Notes under the pieces: generated by a model | Database searches by the model: none | Seen by the model: the letters and a program-made list of their open reading frames with translations, nothing else | What the model was told of the DNA's origin: nothing | Made by a program: the position numbers and the translations under genes | Shown here: piece by piece, positions 12,801 to 24,100 of the stretch | Position numbering within the stretch: position 1 is the stretch's first letter | How the letters are laid out: each line of letters starts with the position of its first letter | Origin: Echinometra lucunter | Taxonomy: Eukaryota; Echinodermata; Echinoidea; Camarodonta; Echinometridae | Reading direction: 5' to 3' | Assembly (NCBI GenBank): GCA_029962745.1 | Contig: CM057151.1 | Span: forward strand, 30,947,344 to 31,011,343 | Length of the DNA stretch: 64,000 nucleotides

Positions 12801-15800
12801 AAATTGTCATAATTTGTTCTTTGGGATTTCACAGACGACAGGTGCGGAGGAAGTTCTCCACATCCACATAGAGTTTCTTGTGTAGTACATTCTCCACATA
12901 GAGTTTCTTGTGGAGTACATTCCCCACATAGAGTTTCTTTTGGGAATTACACCTCAATTCATCTGAAACCAAGGGCAAAATATACTTATCAGGCATTTGA
13001 GTAATTTGATACACAGGGAACAATATCAGACTAAATTCACCAGAACTTAATGTACATGTATCATACTAACAGAACTTCAAGAGTTACTTTACCTTGGAGG
13101 TAATATCTTGTTTTATAGAAAATGCACTTCCAATGGCTTGGAAGAAGGCTGATTTCATCCTTTCATGGATAAATGAATCCATAGTACAACATTTTTTGTT
13201 CGTTTGTTTGTTTGCCTATGCTTTTTGATAATCTAAGATAAAGCAAAGGTAAAAGGATTCTCCTACCTTGAGCAAAGACTATGAGAAGAATGATGTAGAT
13301 GAGAGAGAATCGCAGCAAATCTCCTTTTAACATCTTGAAGAAGACTACCACCAATGGACCGAGGCTAGGGTGACCCCTATAAAAAATGTCAAGAATAAGT
13401 ACTGAATAACATATAGCATGGGCATGGAACGTACCTTACAATCTCTTAACAAATTATAAATGCAGATTTGTGACCATTATCACTGGAAAGCATGAAATAA
13501 ATACAAGGACATGATTCTGTATAAAACTTAAATATTTCAAAATCTCTATGAACTAAGATTTCATTTCTCTACAGGCACAATTGGATCTAGATATTTTGAA
13601 TATTTTCTTTGATAACATGGAGTTAAAACTTATCCATCTTTTACAAGTATGAAGTCATGAGCCTCATCTACCCTAAATTTCATAATCAAAATATGGGGCC
13701 ATTTCAAATGTTTTTTGAAAATAAAAAATCTTGATTTCTGCACAACATGATGACTTAAAATTCTTGGTTTGAACTTAAAGAAAAAGTTATTTCCATTCTT
13801 CAGGTTAAACTGCAAATGTTGATAGACAAGTACATACAAGTACATGAAGGTCTATGTCACAAGCACCCTAAGGCATTTTACAGCATTGGTTCCAATCATC
13901 ATCATGTAATTTTTTAAGGGGAAGTCCACCCAAGAAATAGGTTTGTTTGAATAGAAGCAGAAAAAAGAGAGAAACTAGGACAGTGAAAGTTTGACCAAAT
14001 TCAAATCAAAAATAAGAAAGTTAAGAAATTTGAAGATGTGATCGATCAGAACGCAAACTGGTAACTCTGTGATGTAGCGAGCCCACCTTCCATTTGCCCT
14101 GTGCATAAAATTCCATGAAATCTCTTCTTTTTTTGTTACTGATGACAGATTATACTTTTTCCAAGCAGAGATTGTATAGAAACATATTTGTAATGGTATT
14201 TAGGGTCCATGTATGATTGAAAATTTACTTGATGGGAAAAATGAAAATTTCTTACTTTTATAGTACTGAGCAAATGGGGGATGAGCTCGCATGCTACATC
14301 AGGGAAATGCCAATTTGTGTTTAATTGACCACACCTTCAAAAAAAATCATAACTTTCTTAGTTTTAATCAAAAATTGCTCAAACTTTCACTGTCCTGCTC
14401 CTCCAATCTCTCTGCTTCTAGTCAAATTTATTTTCAGGGTAGACTTCCCCTTTAAGGTTGTTCAGCGAGTGAAACCTCTTAGGAAAGTCCTTGACAGAAT
14501 AGATTGCATTGGAGGTACAGCTTCTGCTTAACAAACTGAGTAAGATTTGAATTTGATATAACACACATTTTCCACAGACCCCAGTCTGAGTTATCTCAGA
14601 CCTAGTTTTTAACCCATTTGTGACAGAGGTCCACATTTTGTGGTTTGGCCTAATATCTTTTGATGCAAAGCCCTAAAAATCATACCAAATACATGAGCAG
14701 AAAGAGCAAAAAATTCTACACAAACTGTGCCCATTTTGGTTGCATCAATATTTGTTGTTTGATGCCGAAAATTCTTTAAAGGAAAATAAGCATTAAAATC
14801 CTTAAATTGGCAATGTGATAGAAAGTTTAAAATCACCGTTTTCCCCTGCAAATTGGCAACTTTTGACTTCTCATCATAATTTCTGTCAATTTATATTCAT
14901 TTCTGATACATGACATTTTATAAATAAAATGTAGCAATAAAATAAAAATGTTGGTGTTGCCAATTTGAAGAATAAAAGCTGATCAAATTAGGCTTTAAAT
15001 AATTCCTGTCACAAATGGGTTAATGGGTTAAGATATGGTTACATACCTGAAGAAGAATAAGAGGTAGCTCCATGACAGAGGTACAATGAACATGATGAGG
15101 ACGTTCTCGTACCACTCTAAGCCGGTAAAACGGAGTGGTACACAGATGAAGAGAAGCATGATGGCTATCATGAAGAGAGCTTTGGTTGGAAAATCAGTCT
15201 ATATGGGATGGAATGAAAGGGGGACATTTCTTTATATGGACTTTCAATCCCTCAATAAGCTAGTGATTTGTTCAGACTTTTTATTCAGCAATAACAAGCA
15301 AGCAAATAACATGCATCTGAGGGTTTGAATTTTATCAGAAAAAAAGCATTAGAAATGGACAGGATATATTACAATGAATGTTAAATATAAGTGGAATATA
15401 AATTTCAGCCCTGCATGGATTGTTTTATCACATATGTAAACATGTTCATACTGATGCTATATACTTCAAATAAGAGCAATGCTCAGTGAATACACTATAG
15501 ACATTTCATAAAACAAGAGCTTATAAATCAGAATATCAAGATCAAGTCAGAGTAATATAATATTGAAATATATTTTGAACCATTTGCTAACATTCAATCA
15601 TTACTTTAGGAAAGTAAACATTCTAACAACTTCTGTATATATGTTTTAAAACACAAAGTCTATCTTTTTGTGTGTGGTATTTTACATGATTCAAGTACTT
15701 CCTGTTCCTTACCAAACTTTTCATGTATTCCACGATTGATCCTCTCGCTCGAATCTCTGTTAGTTCAGTAATAGTCTTTGCAACACAGCCAACGATGACA

Positions 15801-18800
15801 CAAACTTCGGATACATAGCGGAACTGTGTGTAATAAAAAGAGAGACATTAGGAATATCATTTCAAAGGAATAGAAGAATAAAGAGCTCCCAACACAGAAT
15901 GACCAAGAAATGAAATCATGTTATTCCAGATTCTCATTCCCCAGTCACACACACACCTGTGCACAAACTACCACTGTTTCATCTCTCTCTCTCTCTCTCT
16001 TCCTTCTAATTTATTTTGTTTAGGGTTTATGCAGTTCTATATCCCTCATAAAACTATGTTCAATATGAATGTTGCTTAGTAAAAAAATAAATGTAAATGT
16101 TGTGTAAATGTTAATTAGATTTGAAAATTAACCATACATGTTCATTGCATCACTTTTTGTTTTATTACAATATGTGTATTCAATGTACTTTTAAATTCTT
16201 ATTTCCACATGAATGTGTAATATTTGATTATCAGAAATTTTGTGTTTCATCTTATGGAAGAACCACTGAAATGGAATATACACTGTGTATGTCTGCTATG
16301 AATATTTGTGCGTTATGTTGCTTTGCTTTTTAATGAAAAAACAAACCACTTTTGTCCCAATTCAGGACTATAAAGTGCATCCCAGAAAAAACAGAACCCT
16401 AAAACAAAGGCTTATTGTGCAAAAGCAATGGGGCGTATGATTGAAAAAAACATGTTCAAAATAAACTTCCACTTATCCTCTTTCAAACGATACATTAAGC
16501 AAACTTATTTATTCATACACCCCAGTGATTCGGTACAATTAGGTTTTGTTTTAGGTATCTGTCTATTCTAAGACTAAGATGTGTCCATCTCTTTCTTTTC
16601 CAGATGTGCTCAGTGTAAAAGCCAACAAGTGTAGCAAATGGTTTTTGACATTAAATTATCAAAGTCATGGTACTCAAAGATGCATGAATAAATAAGTTCC
16701 TTTAATGTATCATTTTGAAAGAGCATAAGTCAAAGTATATTTTGAACATGTTTTTGCAATCGTACGCCCCATTGCTTATGCACAATAAGCCTAGTTTGTT
16801 CTAGGGTTCTTTTTTTTCTGGGACACACTGTATATCTACATTCTGACATGCATGTTTACCAGTTGAGATTTGCCCATGGATTTGTTGTCACAGGGTGGGG
16901 GTGGGGGATGGGGGGGGGGGGGGGGGGGGGGGCACGGGGAGGTTAATTACTCTAGAGGATAACTATATAATTGAGAGCAGATATCGTAGTGGTAATGTTC
17001 AAGGGAACAGTTATCCTATCAAGAAGTTATCACGGTGGTAGTTGTCTGGTAGGCAATTTTTCTAGGGGTCATAAAAGTCGAGGTTCTAGAATTGTTTCTT
17101 TGCCTCTTATCTACATTCAAACCAAACAACTATGAAACTGGATTTAAGAGGCAACAAATAATGAATATCCTGTCATTCTTCAGAGAAAAAATCATCTATT
17201 TTTACAATCTTGATTCTCAAAACTAATTTACCTTGGAGACATGATCTCTTCCTTCAAGGAGACCTTGAGACGGACGGAGTTGAACTGCGATGAAGAGCCA
17301 GGTAAGATGAATACATGCCCAAAAGAGCTTGAAGGCAAACTGTTGCTGTAATCAGATAAAAAAAAACAAGAGAAGAACTTTAGGAATATGTACCTTGGTG
17401 ATTACAGACTTCCAGTAAAGAAAGTCAAATACAACTCTTTTTCTTCAGTTGATTTTCTTCACAAATAAGTGACAATGCAAAAGCATAATCTCTAGCACAT
17501 ACAACAAACAATGTATTGAAAGGAGCATTTAATACTGTGATGCATATCAAAAGAATACACAGAGGTTGGGAATTCACCGACTCCTCCTGATGTCTGCATA
17601 CTGTGCAGCTACATGTGTGTATGATTCTGCATGAACCTGCTCTATGAATACTGATGGAATTGGTGTTTTTGCCATGGACTCCACTGCTAAATGGATTAAT
17701 GAACATTCCATATTCAATTCCACCACAATACATGTAGATAGAAATTCTATTATTCCAACTATACCACATATCTCATTTGCACTTGACATGCTAAACCATC
17801 AAGAGTATATGTAACATTCAAAAAATGGTATGAGAGTAGTGCATTTCACAATTCTGTATTTAGGTGGATACCTGTCTTGCATACTGCTATTCTTATCTTC
17901 TTTCACATCCTACACCATGGTTTTCATTTTTCTGCTGCAGCTATTTTGAGGTTGGTTAAGTCATAAAGGAACTATAAACATGTAAATGTAACATTACCTT
18001 GCAATATAAGTTCCACTTGACATGGAGTAGTTCATCAATCACCTGGCCTTCCAACATCTTTAGATGGTTGATGGTATCGTACTGAACAATTACATTCAAT
18101 GCAGCTGAGCTATCTGCAATGTACATTAAAAATGAACAAGTCCAGGTAAAAGTAGGGTGTTGTAGAAAATCTTCCATTGTGAATATATCTATACTAATTA
18201 TGGAGAGCTACAAAGAACAGAACATCTGCATAGCATCGATGTGTTTACTGCCCTCTTATGCAAGTTCATGTTTTCAGTTTGTTGTGGGAATTTGTCCAGT
18301 TCAGGGTGTCTCACAAAACTGGGAGTAAAGTTACACATGACTTTAAGAATGACTTAACTATGAACAGCCAAATGGGTTTTTTTTCTCTAGTTTTAAGCAA
18401 GTGTGACTGTATTTCCCATAATCTCAATTAAATTGTTTATAAAAACTATACTTCATATTAAAAACATTTAACTAATAATAATAATAAATAGATATCTCAA
18501 ATTCAGTTTATGTGATTATATGACTGAGACTCCCATTTGGCTTTCCATATTCAAGTCATTCTTAAAGTCATGTGTAGCTTTGTGCACAGCTTTGTGAAAT
18601 GCCTCCAGGTGCTATAGCTCTGTGCATAACCTTGTCTCAATAAATGACTATGTAATACTACAACTACTGTGATAAATTTGTTGGCGTTTTTTGCGGTGGC
18701 AGCGGTGGGATAAGAACAATGGAAGTAACTCAACCTCCATCTTCAGTGTTCAGTTTGGTGGGCAAGGTTCAGGATTTTTATTGCCAGGGGTTACTTGAAG

Positions 18801-21800
18801 CCCTGAGAGCCCACAAGACAAAAGCCATGTGTAAAAATGACACGATTTCATGCTCTTCTTGCTCTCAGTAGACGACTGAAGCCCGCCGCACACTATACGA
18901 TCCAACTGTGACCTGATTTTCGAACAAATGGCATTTTGCATTAAATATGAAAGTTTAAATGATTAAAATTATTATTTGAAGTTCATAATAATGATGGGAA
19001 TACTAAAATCAAAATTTTGGTTAACTGCCAGCCTTGTGGTTGGAGTAAATGCCAAATCAGCTTCAAATTGTAGCTGATTGCAAGATTGCTGTAACACCAC
19101 TACGATTCAGAATTGAATTCGCTTTTATTCCTACAGGGAGGCTTGCAATAACCCAGTATTTTGATTTTGGTATTTATACTACTATTCAGAACTTTGATCA
19201 TTAAGATTTTACATGTTTGAATGTTCAAATTATCAAATGCTATATGGATCACAGATGGATCGTATAGTGTGTGCTGGGCTTAAAAAGATGTTTGATACTG
19301 CAGAATCAGAGAATAGAATTGAACATACACATACATGTACTTATTAAGCTTAAGTACATGTATGTGTGTGAGTTTAACAATATTTTCAGCAGACAATAAG
19401 TAGCTCTAGAGGAAATTGAAGATTACAAAAAAAATGCTTAATTGCTTAACAACTCCCCCGGAGGACAACTCCCCCGGGGACGACTCCCACCTGACAACTC
19501 CCCCGGAGGACAGCTCCCCCGCAGGACAACTCCCCCGCAGGACGGGTCCCCCGGAGGACATCTCCCCCGGAGGACAACTCCCCCTGAGGACAACTCCCCC
19601 GCAGGACAACTCCCCCGGAGAACAACTCCCCCGAGGACGACTCCCCCGGAGGACGACTCCCCCGGAGGACAACTCCCCCGAGGACGACTCCCCCGAGGAC
19701 GACTCCCCCGGAGGACAACTCCCCAGGGGATGACTCCCATCACACAACTCCCCCGGAGGACCACCCCCCCCCTCTTTATGGACAAAATTGCGCATGAAAT
19801 TTTGTTTTTATGACAACGCCTTGCTCGTGAGGAACTGTAAAATAAATGTTTCCTTTTTATAAATCAAACTTAAGTAATTAATCCAGTATTTTTTGTTTTT
19901 ATTACAACTCTCCCGGAGGAGAACAGCTCCTCGGGGCGGAGTTGTCCTCCGGGGGAGTTGTTAAGCAATTATAATACAAAGAAATCATTACCTAGAAGGC
20001 AAGCACATATATATCAAATGCTACTTACTAACACAGCCCTTCTCATCAATGGAATCTAGGATGGAGAGAGGATAGGCAACATAAGCAATCTTGCCATAGG
20101 TCCACTGTGTTTCACTGCTGAGTTCTAAGAGGGCAGTGAAGAGTTCATTCCGTCCCAACTGGAAGGAGAGCTGGAGGGGAGTGAGACCAGCTTCGTTGGC
20201 AATGGTGTAGGACGCTGGCATCTTGTTATGATGAATGGCATGGTAAAACAGGAGCTGGAACAGAGACAAAATGTAAGTCATTAAAAGATTTCAATGATAT
20301 TAAAGGATATAGAATATCAGAGGTTGATTACAGCAGCACCTAATTTTTAACTTCATTACTGGTTTTGTGGACACTAATGGCATTTTCGAGTGACATGTTT
20401 ACAAAGGTAGAAGATATGATATTTGGGGAACCTTTTACATTTTGAAACTAATACAATTGTTTTCCATATTTATATACCATCATATCCTGACATCTCTCTA
20501 CAAAAAATAGTAGTCTACTAATAAATGTGTCTTGGAATGCAAAACGTAAATGTTCTGCAAACTATATACATATACGTCTCACAGTTGTTCTTATCTAAAG
20601 AACAAAGATTGCTGCAATAGAGTTTCTGAAATTATTTACCGTTTGATTATGAATGATAGCCATGTGCACTACAGTGTTCCCAAATGAGTCCTGAGCATTT
20701 GGATGACACCTCCCCTCTCCTTGTTTCCTCCTCAAAGACTGATCAATGAAGTAATCATACATCTCCATGGCTCCTGTACTAGCACAGAATGCCAGCGGAT
20801 ACTCTCCCAGATAGGCAGTGCCCTCATAGAAGGATTTCTTGTGGCCAATGTACTTGCGCTCCTTCAGGTCGTTTGGGCGGAAGAAGCGACCCGTCGCCCT
20901 CTGGTCCAGCCGTGCTTTGTATCGACCGACCAAGAGCTGGACTGACCTGAAGTCCTTGTTGACGATTGCCATGTGTAATGCGCTCTCACCTGAAGAGGTA
21001 ATGAGAGGTATAAATCAAGAAAATTATGACAAATTCAATGAGTTGCACAAGATTGTGATATGGACCTAATTTACTCTACATTGTTCTTTTCCACTTGTAC
21101 ACAGTAACACTGCAGACCATCTTCATTGCTGGTCACAACTCCCAAATGACTGAGATAAAGAATGCAAATAGAACTGGTTCTTATTTAAGTTGAATGTAGC
21201 AGTTCAACATGTTTAGGTCAAGTTTAAGTCCTAGATCACAATAAGCACATGCCCTAAAATCTATATAAGGCTATGTATGCAAATGAAAACAAAGGTAATT
21301 GAACATTTATGTTATGAAAACTAAATACAATACAATTTTTGAACAAAAATGAATATATTGATAACAAGATTATAACTTATATTAAATTTGGACCTCAGCT
21401 GCATGTTGTTGAAAGTACATGTATGTAGAAAAAAATAGCACATGGAAATAAATTGTGGCAAGTAATAAAGATGAAATAATTACTACCGGTATATATTTCC
21501 ATGATGCATAAATCCCTGAAAGAAATGCAGTAAGCACAGACTACAAACTGTCATGGTGAATATGTAACATATTTATGTAAGAATTTGAAATTACCAAAGA
21601 AGTCACTGCCTTCATAGATATCCAGAGCAAGCTTTGGGTAGATAGACAGCAAGTGAGTAGCAATCTCTTTATGCATGCGTGTGTCATTGAGGAAGCACAT
21701 GTGCAGGATAGTCTCTCCAATTGCTCCACGCTTATTCAGATCAAAACAGGCCTCATGCTCTCGAAACTTGTTTATGGCCATCAACTGAGAGTCGTCAAAG

Positions 21801-22830
21801 ATACCCATGATTTCATTGTCTGGTGTTTCAGCCTGAAATTTATAGAGGAGAAGAAAAAGCCAAGAGTGCAAAAACACAGGTACATATAATACAATTTCAT
21901 ACATCACATACGTTTTATACATTGCCTGTTAAATTTATGCATTGTCAAAACAAACAGTTTTATTTATCACACACTCAAAATTTCATAAGGGAATAGTGTT
22001 TCTATGATGATGCATGCTTGCACTCTATCAGTCTGGTAGTGTACTGCATTGAAATCAACAAGATAATCCAGTTTCAATCATTCAATTATATTCCAATTAA
22101 TCATTCAGATGTAGACATGAAGTAGATTGGTGTAGATTAAGCCAAGGATAGCTATGAATAGCTAGAAATATATTCGTTTTCTCCAAAAGTCTGTTCTATA
22201 CTGCTTAGAATTAAATTTTTTGAAAATTACCAGCAAAATAGTCATCAGCTTTCTGTTTTCTTTGGTTTCTATACATAGATCTATGTATGTTTATAGACGT
22301 GTATAATGACAAAATTAATTACCATAATCATCTACCGGTACATACTAAGAGCAGATGGAAGGTGCACAACAGCACAACTATTTTATAAGGCATTTATTTT
22401 TCAACTCCTTTGTTTTATCAAGAGGCTACTAATACTCCTAGGGTTATTTTGCTACTAATATGTTTCAGACAGATTTTGCATCATAGCTCATGAGTTAACA
22501 TGATGAAAAAAATGTGTTTACCTTTTTCCCATCAAACGTTGTCAGCTTATACCTAGCATATTCCAATCTAGTGATTGTCTTTCCATTGCCATCATGGTAT
22601 AGCATCTTGCCGACATGCTCCCTGATATACCCCCTGAAGTCTTCCAATGTTTTATGGCCAGCGAGCACGTGTCTGTACTCCTCCACTAGCTTGCCTTTGT
22701 CATTGAAGTAAAGCAACTTGTACATCTCATTCTCATCAGCGGCTTCATTCTGCTTGCGCCACTCCGCGTCTGGATCTCCACTGGTTCCGAAGAAGCGGTT
22801 CACTAGAGCATTCTTTATGCGGCGCAACAT
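6824..22830 (-). CDS. TRPV-family cation channel, Nanchung/OCR-like, complete (14 coding exons)
   Basis: Exons, transcript order: 22830-22522, 21832-21595, 20989-20640, 20254-20029, 18113-17998, 17345-17232, 15823-15713, 15198-15047, 13376-13267, 12762-12659, 10841-10680, 9680-9535, 8066-7877, 6988-6824. All junctions are GT-AG with matching phase; total 2493 nt, 830 residues plus TGA. An in-frame TAA ten codons before the ATG supports the start. Ankyrin repeats cover about residues 140-370 (ETILHMC, ESALHMA, GEYPLAF, GNTVVHM, LTPLQLS). Six membrane segments: about 417-436, 455-470, 495-511, 518-538, 555-580 and, after the pore (PETFISTFIMTNGEF, about 594-609), 620-645. A cytoplasmic tail follows (EWKRQWAMIVLNVERSV). 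This is a plasma-membrane non-selective cation channel; fly and worm relatives act in ciliated mechano- and chemosensory neurons. The QWA.IVL.VER signature favours Nanchung/OCR over Inactive/OSM-9. Family certain, subtype less so. Confidence 0.95.
7082..7500. mobile_element. MITE with TTAACCCATTCGTGACAG ends, copy 1
   Basis: Starts TTAACCCATTCGTGACAGGA and ends CCCCCAGTCATGAATGGGTTAA. A second copy in the opposite orientation lies at 14609-15022, sharing the interior (TGTTGTTTGATG, GATGCAACAAAAATGGGCAC and others). It sits in the last TRPV intron. Confidence 0.85.
8834..9496. mobile_element. MITE with about 33-bp TIRs in TRPV intron
   Basis: The left end TGTGACCCTCCACCACAAAA, continuing TGACCAATAAGTCA, is the inverse of TGACTTATTGGTCATTTGTG plus GTGGAGGTCA at the right end. 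The right end is only about 40 bp from the donor end of the TRPV exon at 9535-9680. A second internal inverted match (AAGCTTAGATTCCAAGC / AAGCTTTTTAG) is weak. Confidence 0.8.
10200..10618. mobile_element. Interspersed repeat with TTTGACC/TGACCTTTG motifs, copy 1
   Basis: About 420 bp, closely similar to 44196-44588. Shared phrases include GGCAATAGCC, CACATTTGTGTGCAATCATTC, CTGTAAG.CATCTACCATCCA, AACCCCAGTAGAA and GCTAAGGATCCC.TAGTCTTGCT. It contains an internal two-fold repeat of the CTTGCAGGTAAAT...TTTGACC...CATC.ACCATC block. Confidence 0.8.
10861..11075. repeat. ATAAT/GATAAT microsatellite
   Basis: About 215 bp of ATA, ATG and GATAAT units, starting only about 20 bp from the splice acceptor of the TRPV transmembrane-6 exon (10841-10680, minus strand). 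Confidence 0.95.
11391..12113. mobile_element. MITE with GGGGGTATTTCACAAAG ends, family B, copy 1
   Basis: Begins CTGGGGGTATTTCACAAAGC and ends CTCTTTGTGAAACAACCTCC. The subterminal block GCAAAGTTATGCACGACTTT followed by AAGAATGACTTAA recurs at 18303-18606, with related ends at 47194-47380 and 58451-58674. Confidence 0.75.
12281..12706. repeat. 211-bp tandem duplication spanning intron and pore-exon 3' end
   Basis: Two adjacent diverged copies, 12281-12495 and about 12496-12706, share the order: AAGTG.AC.GTTTC.AGCATTTTCAT, CTCTTCAAAACAATCAC, ATTTCATCTCTGGT, then CTGCTGTAATGAC, the exon donor and exon end, closing with AAGGTTTCAGG. The copy at larger coordinates belongs to the working exon; the other is truncated at the duplication boundary. 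Indels within the intronic part show that the event is not very recent. Confidence 0.85.
12448..12495 (-). pseudogene. Partial duplicate of the TRPV pore exon
   Basis: This is a second copy of the last 16 codons of the TRPV pore exon (PETFISTFIMTNGEFN), followed by its splice donor (gtaagtca). It lies in the intron just downstream of the functional exon at 12659-12762. The upstream half of the exon and its acceptor are missing, so it should not splice as an ordinary exon. The reading frame is undamaged and the residues are identical to the parent, with silent differences only. It sits inside a 211-bp tandem duplication (12281-12495 and 12496-12706). Use as an alternative exon is possible only with a cryptic acceptor, and I see no obvious one. 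Confidence 0.85.
12855..12945. repeat. Small tandem repeat, about 30 bp, three copies
   Basis: Three diverged copies of CCACATAGAGTTTCTTGTG, each followed by GAGTACATTC or similar, in a TRPV intron. Confidence 0.8.
13914..14456. mobile_element. Long foldback element, family A, copy 2
   Basis: The ends TTAAGGGGAAGTCCACCC and GGGTAGACTTCCCCTTTAA match the family at 5151-5719 and 59332-59921. The interior repeats the GCAAACTGG, GATGTAGC and TCCATTTGCCC order seen in the arms of the other copies, diverged. Confidence 0.85.
14609..15022. mobile_element. MITE with TTAACCCATTTGTGACAG ends, copy 2
   Basis: Reverse-complement relative to 7082-7500: begins TTAACCCATTTGTGACAGAG and ends TTCCTGTCACAAATGGGTTA. 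It ends only about 25 bp from the donor of the TRPV exon 15047-15198. Confidence 0.85.
16373..16833. mobile_element. Foldback MITE with about 100-bp inverted ends in TRPV intron
   Basis: The left arm (CATCCCAGAAAAAACAGAAC ... CAATGGGGCGTATGATTG ... ACATGTTCAAAATA) is mirrored by the right arm (TATTTTGAACATGT ... CAATCGTACGCCCCATTG ... GGGTTCTTTTTTTTCTGGGA). No open frame. Confidence 0.85.
16895..16932. repeat. Poly-G tract
   Basis: A G-rich stretch ending in 23 consecutive G. Could form quadruplex DNA. Length may be affected by assembly. Confidence 0.9.
18303..18606. mobile_element. MITE with AGGGTGTCTCACAAAAC ends, family B, copy 2
   Basis: Begins CAGGGTGTCTCACAAAACTG and ends GCTTTGTGAAATGCCTCC. 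Subterminal inverted blocks GACTTTAAGAATGACTTAA and TCATTCTTAAAGTCATGTG pair. Related to 11391-12113. Confidence 0.8.
18881..19281. mobile_element. MITE with CCGCACACTATACGATCC ends, family C, copy 1
   Basis: Starts GCCCGCCGCACACTATACGA and ends GGATCGTATAGTGTGTGCTG. The interior has AATACTAAAATC.AAATTTTGGTTAA. Further copies at 30486-30770 (right end lost) and 51232-51646. Confidence 0.85.
19437..19974. mobile_element. Foldback element containing a 16-bp GC-rich minisatellite
   Basis: The element is bounded by TTAATTGCTTAACAACTCCC and the inverse GGGAGTTGTTAAGCAATTAT, with about 35 bp of inverted identity including CCCCCGGAGGACAACTCC. From 19451 to 19768 the inner part of that terminal repeat, unit GGACAACTCCCCCGGA, is repeated about 20 times with point variants. 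Several frames on both strands stay open through it (Pro/Asp/Ser/Gly or Gly/Ser/Val repeats), but no gene is implied. Confidence 0.85.
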
Positions 22831-24100
22831 CTTGGTGGCCCAGGATGTGCACTCACTTTATTTCAAATCTATATGTGAATTTTAAAAAAATATGACTTTT
22901 ATTGAATTTTATCATGTCAAAGGTCATTGAAGTAATATTTAAAATGAAAAGTTGGCCAACATTCCTTTTGGATATGAATTTCTTGATATTATCATATTCC
23001 AATACTGGTAGCCTGTCAATTGAGAAGTAATCAATTCAACTGAATCAAAATTCAGCAAAAGTTGCGTCATTTGGGGAATGAAAACCTATAATCGTACTGG
23101 GAATTTTTTTTTTTTTTTACTGATGTTGATTAATATTGTTATTATTATTCTATTATCATCATCATCACCATCATCATAATTATCATTATCATTATAATAC
23201 TACTACTATTATTATTATTATCATTATTATCATCATTATCATTATCATTATTATTATCATTATCGTCATTATCATCATTATCGTTATTGTGCTATTATCA
23301 TTATCATTATTATTATTATCATTATCATAAATTATCATTACTATTATCATTATCGTCATTATCATCATTATCGTTATTGTGCTATTATCATTATCATTAT
23401 TATTGTTATTATTATCATTATCATAAATTATCATTACTATTATCATTATCGTCATTATCATCATTATCGTTATTGTGCTATTATCATTATCGTTATCATT
23501 ATTATTGTCATCGTCATCATCATTATTTCATTTGCTAAATCAAAGTAAATAAAAAGAACAATACAAAGAAGAGCAAATAATACAACATAAGAAGGTTGAA
23601 AATAACATAATTTGATCCTCAAGGTGTATTGACAACAAGTTGCCAGGAATGAGGCAGGCACACTTATACCAAATACACTGCTATTTCTGATACACAAAAA
23701 ACACATCAAAACTGTAAAAGAAATGTATTTTCAAAAAAATATATATATTTGACACTTTTTCTCCATAAAATGTCAAATATGTCACATGTATGTGCAAAAA
23801 AAGGAAAGAAAAATGATGCCAAAGCACACAATCATTAATCATACCCCATGACCTTACCTTACACTCATTTGACAGTCTGCTTGGTTAAATGTAGCTCATG
23901 TGTTTTCGTCACTTCCAACGTCAGAGTGTCCATCTTACGAATAATGGCATATCAAAAGCACCTGAATAAGCTGGATGATGACAAGTTCAAAGTGATGATA
24001 ACCAGTAAAATTTGGCTGATACGTTGTCATCCGGTGGTTTGCTGTTACAGATCCGTGGACTGAGGATTCTGGAATGGAGTACAAAAGGACAGACATAAAA
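22831..24100. other. Intron or 5' flank of the TRPV gene
   Basis: Contains a possible acceptor (catatag, intron end at 22869-22870) that would place the start codon in a second exon, and an ATT/ATC microsatellite at 23136-23530. The small minus-strand frames near 24 kb lack coding character. Confidence 0.4.
23136..23530. repeat. ATT/ATC microsatellite with a 90-96 bp higher-order period
   Basis: TTATCATTATC-type units. The phrase CGTTATTGTGCTATTATCAT recurs at spacings of 90 and 96 bp (GTGCT at 23289, 23379, 23475), showing duplication of whole blocks. Confidence 0.9.

Noticed and set aside
19406..19813. Open frames of 90-129 codons on both strands (Pro/Asp/Ser/Gly or Gly/Ser/Val repeats)
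   Set aside because: They result from a stop-free 16-bp GC-rich unit read in all frames; no start context, splice signal or homology.
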